DNA from: Acanthosoma haemorrhoidale
Taxonomy: Eukaryota; Arthropoda; Insecta; Hemiptera; Acanthosomatidae
Length of the DNA stretch: 64,000 nucleotides
Assembly (NCBI GenBank): GCA_930367205.1
Contig: OV884011.1
Coordinates: forward strand, 92,799,474 to 92,863,473
Direction: 5' to 3'
Shown: in pieces, positions 35,034-49,700 of the stretch
Numbering within the stretch: position 1 is the first letter of the stretch
How the letters are laid out: each line of letters starts with the position of its first letter
Notes under the pieces: generated by a model
Told to the model about the DNA's origin: nothing
Seen by the model: the letters and a program-made list of their open reading frames with translations, nothing else
Databases searched by the model: none
Position numbers and translations under genes: made by a program

Positions 35034-35644
35034 TGTTGTGATTTTTGATGGTGCTTTTTATATAAACTCAAATTTAGCGGGCCTAAATGAACGGTATACA
35101 ACCCATGGATCATAGTTCATTTATGTTTTGAACACTATTCGTTGCGTTAGGTCCAAGATTAATAGTTAACAAATAAACAATATTAGGAATTAAATATAAA
35201 TGATTTAATATTATATTTGTTAATTTTAAAACAAAACAGTTAATCGTATATGAGACAAAGAACATTGGAAAACCAGAGGTTAACAGATCCAATATGGAGG
35301 CAGAGCGTATAAAGGCTGGGGTCCCCCCCGGAATCATCCTCTTTTACTTTAACCTGGCAGATGAGAGCTAAGAAGAAGCTGAGGGCTCATTCACTTTGAC
35401 CCGGGACGAGAATCAGAGAAGATGCACCAGGACCACGCTCAACACCAACAAAGAAGACGATGAAGACAAAGAAGACCACACGTAGAAAACAAATAAGTAA
35501 AACTGGCCAGTAAATAATATAGCAAGGTACATTGTAACTTTATATTTTTTAACATTGTAAATTTATAACATACGTGTAACTCATAAATTAATTTGTTTAT
35601 AAACAATTTTTCCTTTTGCCAGAAATTTCCTTTTTATATTAACA
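35034..35644. repeat. Tandem unit 2 (TGTT...AACA)
   Basis: Second copy, same orientation, separated by 95 bp of AT-rich DNA that is itself repeated after unit 2. Unit period about 693 bp. Confidence 0.65.
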
Positions 35645-35796
35645 GAACCTCAGATTAAGATTAAAGTTAAATATAAAATATATAAAAGATAATAAATGTA
35701 ATAATACGAACTTCAAATGCTTACTTACGAATTACGAATACCATATGATTACTTACACTCTACCATTATTACAGTACTTTTTATTTGGGCACCATT

Positions 35797-36784
35797 TAAC
35801 AAAAACTGCTACTTTAGATTAGTGTTTCCTTTTAAAATGGAAAATGGCACCCTCGAATTATGATAGGTTAAGAAGAGGCTTATTTAAGTTTATAGACTTA
35901 TTTTAGTTAAGGAGTTAGCGCTTTATTTAATTAGATCGGATTTTTGTGATATTGTTTCTGCTTCTAAGTCAAAAATTCTTGTGCTCTTTAAGAGTAAAGT
36001 AACTCTCTTAAATTTGTTTGGGTGCATGTGGCATTGAAAGATGTTCTCCAGATCCACTTCAGAGCAGTGACAGTACAGGCTGGCCACCGTTCCTTAATGT
36101 GTAGCAAAATAAACTTTGGTTAGAGAACCAACCAACCGTTATGGTTAGTTAGCTCTGTTCCGAGAGTAGTCTTCCAGGGGCCGGGGAACCGAATTAATGG
36201 CTGTTGATTGCCAGTCATCACACTGGCTACCTCTGCATCCCTCTTCTCTGAGGGCTTTCAATGGTTCAAACTACTGTGGGGCTGTCAGTGCTTAGTGGTC
36301 CTGTGCTGTTTAAATAAATAAAACCAGCTTAAGTATAGTCGTGAGCCATGTTCAGGCGTCTGTTTGCAACCCTTCGGTGCGTACACTTGGCATTATGAGA
36401 GTACATCACATGAGGCATGGTCCTCTTGCCAATATAGCAATTTTGGCAAACTGGCTCAAATTTCTGCTAAATTCTTTAACATACAATTGTCCATGGGCTA
36501 AGACTGCCTCATTGAAGTTGATTTAGTTTTTGTGTAGAATTTTTCCAGCAGGAGATCTAATGTTTGAATTATAATAATGTGGGTCCATCTTGCTACAAAA
36601 CTAAGAATGATTCTTATAAATTTCGATAATCACATAAGTGAAATACGTAAGCAAGAAGTAAATAAGCCAACGTTCAAATCTCTGGGTACACTAATCAAGA
36701 TTTGAACAAAACTGATCTCACCATAATAATACTTCCAATGTTTGACGGAGAATTTTTCATTTTAGTCATATATTAATGATTTTG
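35797..36784. other. Unassigned stretch
   Basis: Includes a GC-richer patch at 36040-36330 without a recognisable frame; possibly an old retroelement 3' end. Confidence 0.3.
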
Positions 36785-37150
36785 GGCACTCCCGCCGGTG
36801 GAGGTCTCTTTGACCTACCCAATACTAGGTGCCCCAATGGTTGGTGGAGGGCAAGAAGAAAGAGATAAATGTATGTGTGTCTTTGACCCTAGCTGGTGGC
36901 CAGCTTGATTTGTGTTGTTTTTATCTGACTCCATAACATTGTAAAAGAAGTGCCTTGACAGAGCACAATGTTCAGGAGGAGAGATGCAGGATAAGCATAA
37001 GTAGTCATAGACCACTTGGAATGACCCATCTTTGGAATAGTAATTCGAACCTGTTCCAAGGGTAGACAAAACTGTCTGGATCCCAAAGGTGAGAGCCAGA
37101 TTAGACCCGAAGGGGGGCTCCACTAAGGCTTGGCTATAGTGTTCCTCCAA
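36785..37150 (-). repeat. LTR-like relic, sister of 15005-15399
   Basis: Shares AGAAAGAGATAAA, CTTTGACC.T.GCTGGTGGCC, TTATCTGACTCCATAA and CA.AATGTTCAGGAG with the copy at 15 kb. Minus orientation inferred from the LTR family. No flanking duplication found. Confidence 0.5.
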
Positions 37151-37469
37151 GCTCAATTAGCTTGTAATCGAGAGAACAATATTTTATTCTGTGAAAAAAA
37201 TATTCCCAGCATCTATTAATTTTTTTCCTGCATTACATGGTGGGGGAAAGGTTATTTAGTTTTTAATGACAGTACCACTTCTAACATAAAGGGGACTATG
37301 GAATAAAAGTACTCCCGATTGCATTTAATTCTATAAGAAGGTTGAATTATATACTATAATCAATTGTTATTTCTTTTTCAAACCACCCCTCTCCCCCAAA
37401 AAAAAGTGTACATAAAGTGCACAAGTGGTAAAATAATAACTCAAAATTAGGAAATAGGCACTTGTGATG
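37151..37469. other. Intergenic stretch downstream of trio
   Basis: AT-rich; nothing recognised between the LTR relic and the trio polyadenylation signal. Confidence 0.35.
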
Positions 37470-37688
37470 TAAACTAATTGATTCAAGTATTTTATTTTAC
37501 ATTGAGTTCATATAATAAAATTACTTATATGATTGATACAATATTGCAATTTTTTTTCTATTTACAACATAATACAAAAGACACAAGATATATACATAAA
37601 GTTTACAAAATATACACATTATGGAACAAAGCGCATTCATTTGGCATGATATTTGGTAAAGTTTCATTATCAAAAAGGTCCAAATTTG
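37470..37688 (-). terminator. Likely trio 3' UTR with polyadenylation signal
   Basis: After the stop at 37689 the minus strand is AT-rich and non-coding. An AATAAA hexamer lies at 37496-37491 on the minus strand, about 190 bases after the stop, a normal spacing for a short 3' UTR. The cleavage position is not visible. Confidence 0.45.
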
Positions 37689-37769
37689 TTATAAACCACA
37701 AGTGGACTTTCTCCTCCTTTCGATGAAGTTCAACAGCCTTTCTACAGGAGCAGACCAGTCAGGAACATT
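37689..37769 (-). CDS. trio: Trio terminal exon: conserved C-terminal tail
   Basis: Acceptor TTTTTATTAG, phase 0, 26 codons and TAA. Encodes [20 protein letters not shown]... The [11 protein letters not shown] piece resembles the tail after the kinase in vertebrate Trio (a hydrophobic residue pair, then FIERRK), which is why I prefer it over the read-through stop at 38192. Confidence 0.8.
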   Translation of the reverse strand, partial: NVPDWSAPVERLLNFIERRRKSTCGL

Positions 37770-40700
37770 CTAATAAAAACAATTATAAATTAAAAATTAA
37801 TAAAACTTAATTAGTTGTAATAAAATGATGTTTTTATTAATACAATTGTTAAGATTTTAGCCACGATGAGTATTATTTGTAATTAAATATCTTAATTTTT
37901 TTCCTCGCTATTTCTTTTATGGAAAGATATCTTGTTCAAAAATATAGATACTATTAAAAAAAATAATGAAAATAGGGGACAGTAAAAACTAAAGCTTGAA
38001 AATTATTTAAATTAAATTCACTAAACGTATTCACAAGATACTTTTTTTTTTAATGTTTGGAGGTACAATCAATCATCCAACTAAGCAAGTGCAAAGCAAC
38101 TATAAAGTAAAGTTTTATTTATGAAACTTTTATTCCAAACTTATTTAGCTTCACTAATATACCAATTTATCTATTTACCAATTATTTTTTATTAAAGCTG
38201 TTTATGTACCTGTTTAAACCAGGGCGAGAGAAGTAAACTGTTTGGATGAGCTCGCTGATCAGGGTCTGGAGCCAAAACAGATGTAACAAGGAACAATGCA
38301 TCTTCAGGAACACCGAGGAAGTAGTCTGGAGGAAAACTAAAATTTCCAGTGCAAATATTGTTGAGAGTTTCTTCTTGGCTGTCATCAAGAAATGGAGAAA
38401 CACCACTGAAAAATGTAAGTAAAAATTTTACCACAGTCTTTTTACAAGGCTTATAAATGACATATATACATTAAACTAGCAGAAATTAGAACAATCTACT
38501 AATGAAATTTATTGAAAAAACTTGCCTAAGAGTGACATAAAGCAGTACTCCAAAACCCCACATGTCTGATGAATATGAGATTCTTTCAGTGAAAGCTTCA
38601 GGGGAACCAAATTCTTCATCAGGCTCAGAAGGCCCAAAGTCAATCAGTTTTAAAGTACCATCATTTTCAACGAGAACATTTTCTGGCTAGAAAAATAAAT
38701 TTTACCTCAGAAATATATGAACCACAATATTATTGTAAGCAACAGAAGTTTGTATTTATATCAATAAATAAATCCATGGTACAACTCCTCATGAAGAGGA
38801 AGGGCTGAGCAAAATTTGTTAGTGCGGTAAAGGTGGCACTGAGGTGTTAGTATGGATGGCACTAGGCTTGTTACTTCTCAACCTTATATTCTGTTTTTCC
38901 TCCTGGATTCACTACTTCCTTATTCAACTAGCTACTCTTTGTTCCTAATGAAGCTAAAAGAACCATGACCAGACCAATCCCCCCCAAAAAATAATACTTT
39001 GAAAGCTAAAGATTGGAATCCAGATCTTAAAGTTCGAAGTAACTAGACCCATACCCACTAAGCTGCAGGAGCAGATAGCAATAGGTATGCCTATAAAAAA
39101 ACGGAGCTGTTATTTCACCAGTGTATTTCATACAAAGCAGTCAGAAGTTAAAACTAAAGACATGTTAATCATAAAAATGTCTAAACCTACATGACAAACA
39201 GCAACACTATGACATTTAGTTGATTATGAGTTCCCATTTTGTTTGGTTATCTATCTGTGCAGTTCCATGACAAGGAATGTTGTATTGTGTGGCATTCTGC
39301 AACAATTTTATGTAGATAGAAAACTCTTTCATAAAGTTATCCCTTTGAATGAGACCTGGATATCCCAGTACTGGAAAACAGCGTTATCACCAACAATGAG
39401 AAAATTTCAGCAAAGCAAGCAAAACTTTAAAGGAATGTTCATTTTTTTTATTTTATTTTTTTTTATCAAGGGTGTAATTTTGGAAGAATGGATTTCATAG
39501 GGCACATCAGTTAACCAGCATTATTATAAGGAAGTTATGAAAAAACTGAGAGAAATAATCAAAAAGAAACAACCGTGACTGTGGAAAAATGGATTTACTT
39601 TTCACCAGGACAATGCATCTACATACAAAACATTTTCTGTGAAGCAGTTTTTAACTTCACTACATTTGAGCATCCTCCATATTGGCTCAATTAAGTACCT
39701 AGCAAATTTTATCTTTTCTCAGAACTTAAATTAGTGCTTAAAGGGACACATTTGAAACAAGAAAAGAAAAATATAAAACAACTGACATTGAAATTGTAAT
39801 TGATTTTCTTTATGTATTACAAGTGGACCAGTGGAAAACTAGATTACAGCAATGTGTTAAGAGAAAATGGAAATGATATTGGAGATTTAGTTGGTAGATT
39901 GATGACACTGAGGTACTAGTAGCAGGGTCAATGCTAGGCAATGATCTCACAATCTTCATTTTGGTTTTATATATTGGATTCCCTACTTCTTTTTTGGGAT
40001 AGCTAATTTTAAAGTTCACTTATCACCCTTAACAAGGCTGAGTGACCCACAACATCCTTAGGAGGCTAAGTAAAAAATCCTTAAGCTAAAATTCCAACTT
40101 GGGTCAAATTGGTTTATAAGCAGTCAGCTAGCAAACTATGGAGATGCAGGCTATTAAACAAATGTACAAATATCTCTTGTACATAAAATTCAATTCTTAA
40201 AACTTCCTTCCTAATGGTACCCCACTTCTAGCATGTATGAAAATCACCACTCAGGTAAGGGTAGGATGGGCTGGTGGTGTATCCTATACCCTAAAGAAAA
40301 GGAATAAAAAAAATGAAAGGTACCTTTATATCTCCATGTACAGTGTGTTGTGAAAGAAGGTACTGTAGGGCATAGACCAATTGAACATATAATCTTTTCA
40401 CTTCTACTTCTTTGCCTTGTATACTGCAGATGTATTCAAGAATTTGCAACCCCTTCACTCTAAGATATATAACAGAACTATTAAATATCAAATTGAAATT
40501 GGAAAACAATTAGTTTACATTTGAAAATAGTAGCATTTCTTAAATAGGAAAAGTATAGTTCTTACTCATGAGTGTCATATGTCTAACACTAAACTATTGC
40601 AATAAGTTAGCCAAGAGTTATGTTCTGTCAGCAATGTTAAAATGAAAATTTCTAAGCGTTGAAGTAAACCAATTCACTAAAAATTCAAACATTTATGCAT

Positions 40701-43700
40701 GCAATTACTAGAGGTATTTTAAAATTAATATTATCACATCTACTTATAAATCTTTAGGAAAATTCTAATATAAGTTAATATTTGGTTTAATAATTCCTTT
40801 GCATTAGTATCTTGCTTTCAACATTTTTTTTTATTAAAATTATAAAAGTATAAGGTGAACAATAATTACCTTATCATGACAATGGTGTCCAGAAGTTCTT
40901 TAGGTGACTCGGTGAATAGTGCGAGGCCTGAGACTATGTTCCTGTGGCACAGTCCTGATAGTTTCCTATATTCATTTTTGGCTCCATCTTCTGATGGTAA
41001 TCTTCTCCTATCGATGATTTTGAGAGCAACTTCCTGGGAGGTGACTATGTCTTTTCCAGCATATACTTCACTAGATTTCCCTATTCCTGCATTTAAAAAC
41101 AAATTAGCATAACAATCGGTTCTAGGTGTTTTGAAACTATGAAAATTAATTAAGATAGTATTGCGTTGCCTGGCTGGAAACGTTAAAAAATAGCCCTTGT
41201 GCAACGGACTAAAAATTCTAATGAGAATAATGAACATTAACAGTTGAAATTCAGCCATACAATAGCTAACCCGGCTATAGCACATGACTAGTTTGTAGCT
41301 TTAAGTTTGTTATATTTAAATAAATGGATTCATATTAGCCATGAGACTCACCAATGAGATCAAGCTGTTGGTATCTTCTGTAGAGAGGTTCCTCCGCCCA
41401 GTGCTCCCATGATCTGCTCACACTTTGGTCCGCAACAGCAGCACTACCATTTTCTCCGTCCGATGATGAGCTCTGTTCCATCGAATATGACAGTCTTCTC
41501 TTTCTCTCTCTCTCTTCATCATGCAAGTTACTGACTAGGCTAGACATACAGTTCTCATGCTCAAACAGTCAAAATGTCATGCCAACATTAATCATTCAAC
41601 ATATACATGTAGCTAAAAATAGGTGATATTATGACATCATTTTATCATGCTTTTAACTTTCAATTAAAGAACACTTCAGATCACGTTTCATACCAATGTT
41701 AAGTAAGCGGCTTTACTAATTATGTGCAATATAATATTAATTAATTTAATTTAAAGCACAATAAGTACATAAAATAGGTAAATCAATCAGTTTAGTAGGG
41801 GCTCTGTAGTTGTGCTACAATGCCCCCAGACTGGTGCTATGGGTTCAATCACTCCCCTAGGAGATAATTTTATTTCATAATATAATAACCACCCAGTGCT
41901 ATGGGTGTTAAAAACGTTGGTGAACTGTATATACTTTAATGTTTAGTGTCCAAAATAAAATAAAAATGAACCGAATTAACAGCCCTTGGAAAACCTAAAG
42001 AACAAGAGTCCATAAAAGTGATGGTTGAAAAATATGTTAATAGTGGCAATATTATACACTACATTATAGGTTTACTAGCTTTGTTACATTGGTCTTTCAA
42101 ATGTTGGCTTTTTACTTCAAACCACCATCATTATTGGAGAAAGTATCTTAGCTGAGGGCCTTTGCCTCCTAGACCCCGCTAATCCCCCCCCCCCTATGCT
42201 TGCTTTGTGCAAGATGAAAAACAATATTCTTGCCAAATATCTCCACTTGTTTGGACCTTATGCTCATCCAGCAAACATACAATTATATTTCATATATTAC
42301 AGTTTTATTGTTGAACAAATGATGTTAAAATGTCAGTCAGGTTATTTTTTTTAAATATTATCTGATAGCTTGAATTTTTTTTTTACCCTTTTTACTTATT
42401 TTGTTTAAATTTCAAAATTTTTGACAAATATGTCCGTATAAATCAGATATATGTGATAAATATATCTGTATCAAACATTAATTACCCCTATCATAGTGCA
42501 TAAAGAGATATTTTTTGACCTGTTTTTAAGTATAACTTCACCCTTAAGGCTTGACAATAGTTAACATTAACACACAAAGGACATGATATTTAACAATACT
42601 CACAATAAACATTATTACAAAGGTGCAATGAGAAACTAAGTTATAAAAACACAATTATTAGCAAACCTAACAAACATCTTGCATGCATCATTAATTCATT
42701 AATTTTTAAATGTGTTATAATAACACATTTAAAAATTTGTTATTCATAACAGAGGAGGCAAGAGTTCATAAAGTAATGGAAACAAAGACAAACACTAATA
42801 TTTAAATTAAAAGCAAAGACTTAATAGCGAGAAGATACTCGCTTCTTATGAAAGTGAAACATCATAAATTGAAATAAATGTAATTGTTATAATTATGATC
42901 AATTTATTTTCATTTTTTATAGTTGAAATGATATGGAGAATAAGGAAATAATAAAACTGCTAATAGAATTAATATCAATTACACAGACCGAGTGAAAAAA
43001 AGTAAACAACATACTGTCATAATGGCATTTATTTATGCTAGTATTCAAGACTGAAAAATCGAGAAATTTTTTCATTTTATTTGTTTGTTAAATATTGATA
43101 ATTGTAGTTTTATTGTTCCTTTACATCAGTAATACTGATTATATTCTTATTTGTTGATATAAACCATCTTGTGTAACTCTATGAGTATAGAGAAAGATAA
43201 ATAATAAACATAATTTTCTTGCGTTAATTAAAAATAGGTAATCATAATAAGAATTTATTGCACGTTTTTACCAACAAGAAGTTATCCAGAAAGTTTGGAT
43301 ATAATTTAAACTTGTACTGTTTTAGTGGATTAAAAATGGATATTGCTTTTATTAATCATGAAATATGTTATTTGATGATATTTTCCAAAAGACAGAAAGG
43401 GATCTGTAATCATTCATTTATTACACTAATATTTAGTTAGTTGTTCTTTTTAATAACTTGTACAATATACATTTTTTAAAACAGCACGAGTTATATGTTT
43501 ATATCACTTTTTAAGTACTTACATATAAGAATGTTTTTGTACTGAATTTGTAATAAACATTACTTTGCTCACTATAAATACTGATAGTGAACAACATGCT
43601 AAAATCTAGTTATTTAAAGCATGCACCTTGAATTTATTATTATTATCAGTCATTAGGTTTTATGAAATAAATCTGTAGTATGAACTTGTCTGTTGTTCAT

Positions 43701-46700
43701 TATATGATCAGTCTAACAAATGACTAATTTATAATTTGTACATAGTTATAAATTATATTGGATAGACTTACCGAATCAGACCACCTCCGCACATGACTAG
43801 TGTGGCGCTGAGGAACTTCACTTCGTGCTCGACGCAAGGTTGCCCTGAAGCCTCCAAGTATGCTTTGCCTCTTACAATGAGACTGGGAGACATAGACTTC
43901 TGGGCATTCGGTGTGAGCGAGAGGCAGGCTTGGCTCCCGGGAAGCAAACCTGCATTTTACATCAAAAATAAACCTTTGGGGCAGATTCAAACAATAAACT
44001 GACATCGTTTAGTTTATATTGTGGGTTTTAATTATACTTTAAAAATTAATCATTAACCATTATATATAATAGTGTGGCCAATACCAAAATACAATTTTCT
44101 CATTTATTTTTATATTGAATTTGGAAAAAAACTCATTTAAAATGAAAATAAATTTCAGATGAAACTCATAAATAATAAGATTATTTTCATATCAAAAATA
44201 CCTACAGATGATGCAGGAGAAACACAAAATGTCCCCTTATTCCAGAATTTCAGAAAATTATTTTAAAATTTGAAACCTGTCATGTTTAAGCCAGGCGGAT
44301 ATGGGTTATTTTCTAAAGCATTTTAAGTCTTCTCCCTTGAAATAGTCCATAACATGTACTCCTCAAACTAATCAAATACTGACATTTTGTATTTCCTCCA
44401 TTGACTCTTCATTTAATGACAACAGAAATTAAAATTTATTCATAAAAAAACAAAAAAAAAACATGCACTTTAAGGAATGATCTACCTTTTATACAATAAA
44501 TTCATAACAAGACTAAGCAGATACAAAATTTAAAATAGTTTCTAATGGTGTATTATAACGTTACAAATGATTGGTGCCAAATAAAATTATTTAAAATAAC
44601 ACGCAAGTATGAGAAAGTAAGGTGCAGAGATGCAATAAATCACCTGTGCCTTTGAGAAGAATATAAAAAAAAACATTCAGACAGCTTTGAAAATTAGCAT
44701 AAATTGTTAATAATTATTAACAATACAAATTAATTAAAGCAGCACAATAGAGATATCTAATGCACTATACTAAGGTGAAGGGTTCAAGATCACCAAATAT
44801 CAATATAAATTTCTATAGGCTTCTTTGCTGTTGCCGATGTCCCAGCCTGGTATCTAAGCTGGTTGGAGACAGGAACTGCCCATTTCTTTTATCTTCAAAA
44901 AGATGCAAGATTGACCTGTAAGCTTCTCACTACAGATGACCATCTCTTGGGATCTTTAGACAAGTCATCATTCAGTCTGGATAAGTCAAGATATATATAT
45001 TTCTACATAAGATACTACCTTCTGGAACCAGAAATTGGCCACTAAGCAATATAAATGACGAATAACAAACATGAACATTAAACCTAAAAAAGTAAGGAGC
45101 TAACTAATTAATAATCCTAAATGTTCCAAGCTCTATTTTAGAATGTATTTCAATAGGATTGAAGTATGATAAGCATGAAACCATTAAGTAACTTGTTAAG
45201 TTCTGATTGCATTAAATCCCCATATCTGATTATTTTTTTATTCCATACTATCTGCTAATCTGAGCATGAAAATTGAAGACTGATTCTCGAAAATCCAAAG
45301 CTAATTTACAAACTAACTGAAATGTTGTGTGAAAAATGACAAAGTTGAGCTATTTAGAGGATTTTGTTTTTATACAATAAAAAAGCTACAAATCTTATAT
45401 ACTTATAGTAAGGTTTCTGCAAAGCACAGAAACGCAATGGAAAGAAAGGATCCAATGTTTGCAGTAAGTAAAGTAAAATGGCAGCAATTGATCTGTTGAA
45501 TTAAAAGTTAATTCACTCCATTTGTGACTAAATTATCTCATTATTATTATTATTATTATATATAACAATACTAAAATTAAATGTTATGAGTGGTTATATA
45601 TCTCAATTATCTTGTCTCTGGAAAAACCGACAATGCACTAATAACAATAATTAATCTTACAAAAATTTAGTTCTGTAAAATCACATATCTGAACTGAAAA
45701 CTCTTCTTGACTACTAGCAGCTACCAAAAAATGCCTAAGTCTACAATAGCTACTCCTTCAAAATAATTTCTTCTAATCAGAAAAGATGAGAAAAAAATTC
45801 CTTAATTGTTTGATCATATCCTAAGAACATATTTACTTTTCTAGCAATATGACTTACTATTTTTTAAATATAATTATAATTAAATTTATAATTGGTGTAT
45901 ATATTGTAATATAAGTGGAAAAAGTGTTCTCTTTTGCCATTTTTTTGGAGAAAATAGGTTTGAGAACTAGAGGCAGTAGTACAGGAATGACTAAAAAATA
46001 ATAGGTCTTAATCTGGTGAAGAAAACAATGGTACTAAAAGATTTTCAAATCCATAGTTATTTTCATATTTGTACAGTTAACCAAGTAGTGTTTTAAATTT
46101 ATAAAAATATAACCCCAATGACCTCTTTTTAACCCAGGACTGGAAGCTGATATCCTAAAAGTACAAGAACCTAGCATTGAATAACTTTTTCTTACAAAAG
46201 AGGAAGAAATAATCTTTTGAGCAGCTTGATCTTATAATGAAAAAAAAATAAAAGTAAAGGATAAAAAATGGCTTAGTAGGTTAAATTTTTAAGCGAAATT
46301 TTTCTCAAAATATTGTGTGTCCCCCTTTTTACCAAACACCTCAATCAAGCTAAACATGTTTAATGTAAAGATTATTTGAGCTTTGTAGATGACAGAATGA
46401 ACTCCATTTTCAGCAGGTTTCCTAGAGAAGGTTTTATTATTTGATAAGTTCATTTTATTCTAAAAAAAACTAACATTACATAAAATTTTTACTTTTTTCC
46501 TCATTCATTCATTCAGTTACAAATTCAGCATTGTGAAATTTACTTAATTTGTAAAGTATTTGTAAGCTTAATCATTATAAAAAAATATATACTTTTCCAT
46601 ATAGGAATTATTCACAGTAAGATCTAAGAAATTAATTAATTTGAACATATTTCCACTTAAGTAAATGGTTCCATAACTTAAGTAAGTTCTACTTTAGATA

Positions 46701-49700
46701 CAGAAGCAGGAAGTACCTGATTCCTTAAAGCTTAAAGGCTCTACTAATGGTTAATAATAATACCATTTGTCAGTCAATTAAATTACTAGAGTATCAAAAT
46801 AGTTTGTGAGAATAGTAGCAAAAATTTCCAACTTCACCAAGCAATCCAGGGAAAAATAACATTGCAACCAGCAAAATGAAGACTAAAAGGAATCCCAGGG
46901 GTCAAAGGCACCAGAAAAGGTCACACACGAAAAAAATATAATAAATCAATACAAGTGAACAAGTATTTTACAATCAGAATAGTGTCCCATGCAATCCATT
47001 GCTTATAATATTATACTTTAGGGCAGTGACTTGAAGGTAGATTGATTTATCTCCAAATTGGTGAACAAAAGTTTGTTAAACCCAAACAATGGAGCAATTT
47101 ATAAAAATAAAATATTACCAGCAATAAAATATGTTTTTTTATTAATAATATACAGCATTGAAACTCCTCTACAAAATTTAAACCACTAACAAATAAATTT
47201 GGTTTTAAGAGAGATCAGGCTGACCTTGTATTTTGTGTACTCCTGATATCTCAAGACAATATTTGTAACTTGCAGAGTTCATTTTATTACAAACTACTCC
47301 TCTGACATAGACATCATAGAACAAATCTGGCCTTGACGATGACCTATTGTTTCTAACTCTACACAACTTCATTACAAACAATACAATCCAACATACTATT
47401 TTAAAAGGGTCAAGATAGCCATACTAATTGGAAATTAATAAGAGATGGTTTGATAATTATCTAATCTAAATAATAATAAAAACAATCATTACAAACAGAA
47501 TATTTTTAATATAAGAAAAATATTTAAATAGTTAGTAGTTATGGGAATTTATTAATAGATTGTTAATAAAGTTAACGATCATGCTTGAGCAAGACATGCT
47601 GAAGTTAATATTTTTCTAATGTGGAAAAAAAACTGTGAACTACAATCCCTGACAAACAAAGAAACAAAATAAACAGGTGCTTGAAATATGACAAAGTTCC
47701 AGGAACTTACCTCATTTTATCAATGGTTATTTTTTTCATGGAGATGTTTTTCATTTTCAATAAATATACTGTTTTAATGATGTCATTTGGGGATAAATAA
47801 GACAAAATATTAATTAATGAAAACTGATGTGTCCTTTATTTATGTACAAACATACATATATATTATCTATATATAATATATATATTTCATATGTACACTT
47901 AATATCACTTTAAGAAATTTTACAAATAATTTTATGCAAATTATGTGCTCTCTCCCACTGTATTTTTGAAATAAAATGATATCTCACATACTATGGTATT
48001 AAGTCTGTATAAAGGTGAGTGTTCTTTATAGTAAGTAAAAGAGATGGTTATAACAATGGGTTACTCTATTAGAAAATAAAAATGTTTTACTTTTATAGAA
48101 TAGAATCAATAATCACTTGATAATTTAAATATCTGGAAAATGCAAGAGAGCACAATTGCTCAAAAAATATAGTAAACTTTAGTAAAAGTATTTAATAATA
48201 TTATCCATTTGTTCAATTAACACTTACAGTATTACAATAATCTTATTTACAGTCTCAACTCCTTAAAATTTAATTATTAATATTCAAATATTAAAAAATT
48301 GTATGTTACCCGTTATAATACATTTTTTGTTATCACAACATATGCAATGTACAAATTGCCTTTTTTTTTTTAATTATTTTTCATTCACATTGACACGCTC
48401 ACATTATATGGTCCATTGAAATATGAAGTAATTATATATAAAAATAAAAATTAAAAAATTAATATACATACAAAAAGGTGAGGGAAAAATTAAAAGTACA
48501 GAATGTTTACAGCTATAAAGTATTTCTCTCCTAATTAACAGTTTCTTTTACTCTTCTTTCAGCTATCATTCCCAACTTCTACATCAACAACTTTTTTTTA
48601 TTTTAACCGCATGGTCTTATGTCAGTGTTAATAAGAAAATACAAAACCACCTAATTCTTAAGAAAAAAAATTCTCATATCATACAATAATTGATATAGAC
48701 ATAGGGATGAATAACTATTTGCCCCAAACAAATTCAGCGATAATTTACATGCATAAATATAGAAACACACAAATGTTTGTCTACTGTTTAATTTTAAGCA
48801 GTTATAATAAATAAAACTCTTACTATGTGCAAATGACAAATTTTCTCCACTTGAACCATTCATCAGGCAGGGAAGAAACCTACAGTCTATGAAATGTCTA
48901 ATACTAATTAGAAATCTTTTTTCGGTAGCGATGAATCATTAAGGCTGGAAAAATTGGAGACAATTGTAAGGAAACAGTCCTTACGTCTAAGCATAAAAAT
49001 AGAACAATCATTCGACATAAAATTGACTAGATTAAAATTTGAACAGAATCACAGAGCGAGAATATAGGATACAAATCATAGGATGCCGAGACAACAATAA
49101 ATCTCCAATATTGTTGAAATCGATCTCTAATAAATAATACATAAATGTATATATATATATATAAATATAGTCACAATGTACATTCATATCCCACATATTA
49201 TTATTAACATTTTAATATACAATAGTGAGCTTCAAATCTCCAAATTGGACGCAAAATAACCTATAACAACATTTTCAAAAGAATCATAAAACTCTATATT
49301 TGACACCATTTGGTCTGCCACTGAACTCAGAGTTGTCGAATCAATACAGTAGCATGAAATGATTGATTTTCCAAGCCAATAAAGATCTTTAATCCATTTA
49401 AAAAAAAAAAGGATAATATATATATTTTTATATATGTGATATGTCACATTTTCTACATCAACCTCAATTTACAACAGTTATCATACAATTAGTGTTATTA
49501 ACCAGAAGTTATTATTACAACTGTCTCACACCTATTGCCCCTATACATTGAAAACAATTTTAATTATAAAAATGTATTTTTAATTGAGCTATAAAAAATA
49601 GTTAGCATTTGTCTTTTCAAAAAAAAATTTAATTATCCATTCTAACAATGGTATTTGTGAGATAGATGTGCGACAGACATTCTTATAATAAATATATTAA

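Larger units (their letters stand above)
33937..35796. mobile_element. TIR element carrying two tandem LTR-like units
   Basis: Inverted termini: AATGGTGCCCAAATAAAAAG at the left (33937) and its complement ending at 35796, both next to TA. The similarity extends inward to about 70 bp (TAATGGT.GA..GTGTAAGTAA). The interior has no transposase, so a non-autonomous DNA element. Inside lie two diverged tandem units starting TGTTGTGAT. Confidence 0.75.

Noticed and set aside
38192..38209. In-frame TAA at 38192 as the end of trio
   Set aside because: A good donor (CAG|GTACAT) lies just before it, and the next exon encodes the conserved FIERRR tail; kept only as a possible read-through isoform.
44820..45045. 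Possible missed trio Ig or SH3 exon in a GC-richer patch
   Set aside because: Minus-strand frames contain stops and no Ig Cys/Trp or SH3 ALYDY-type pattern.
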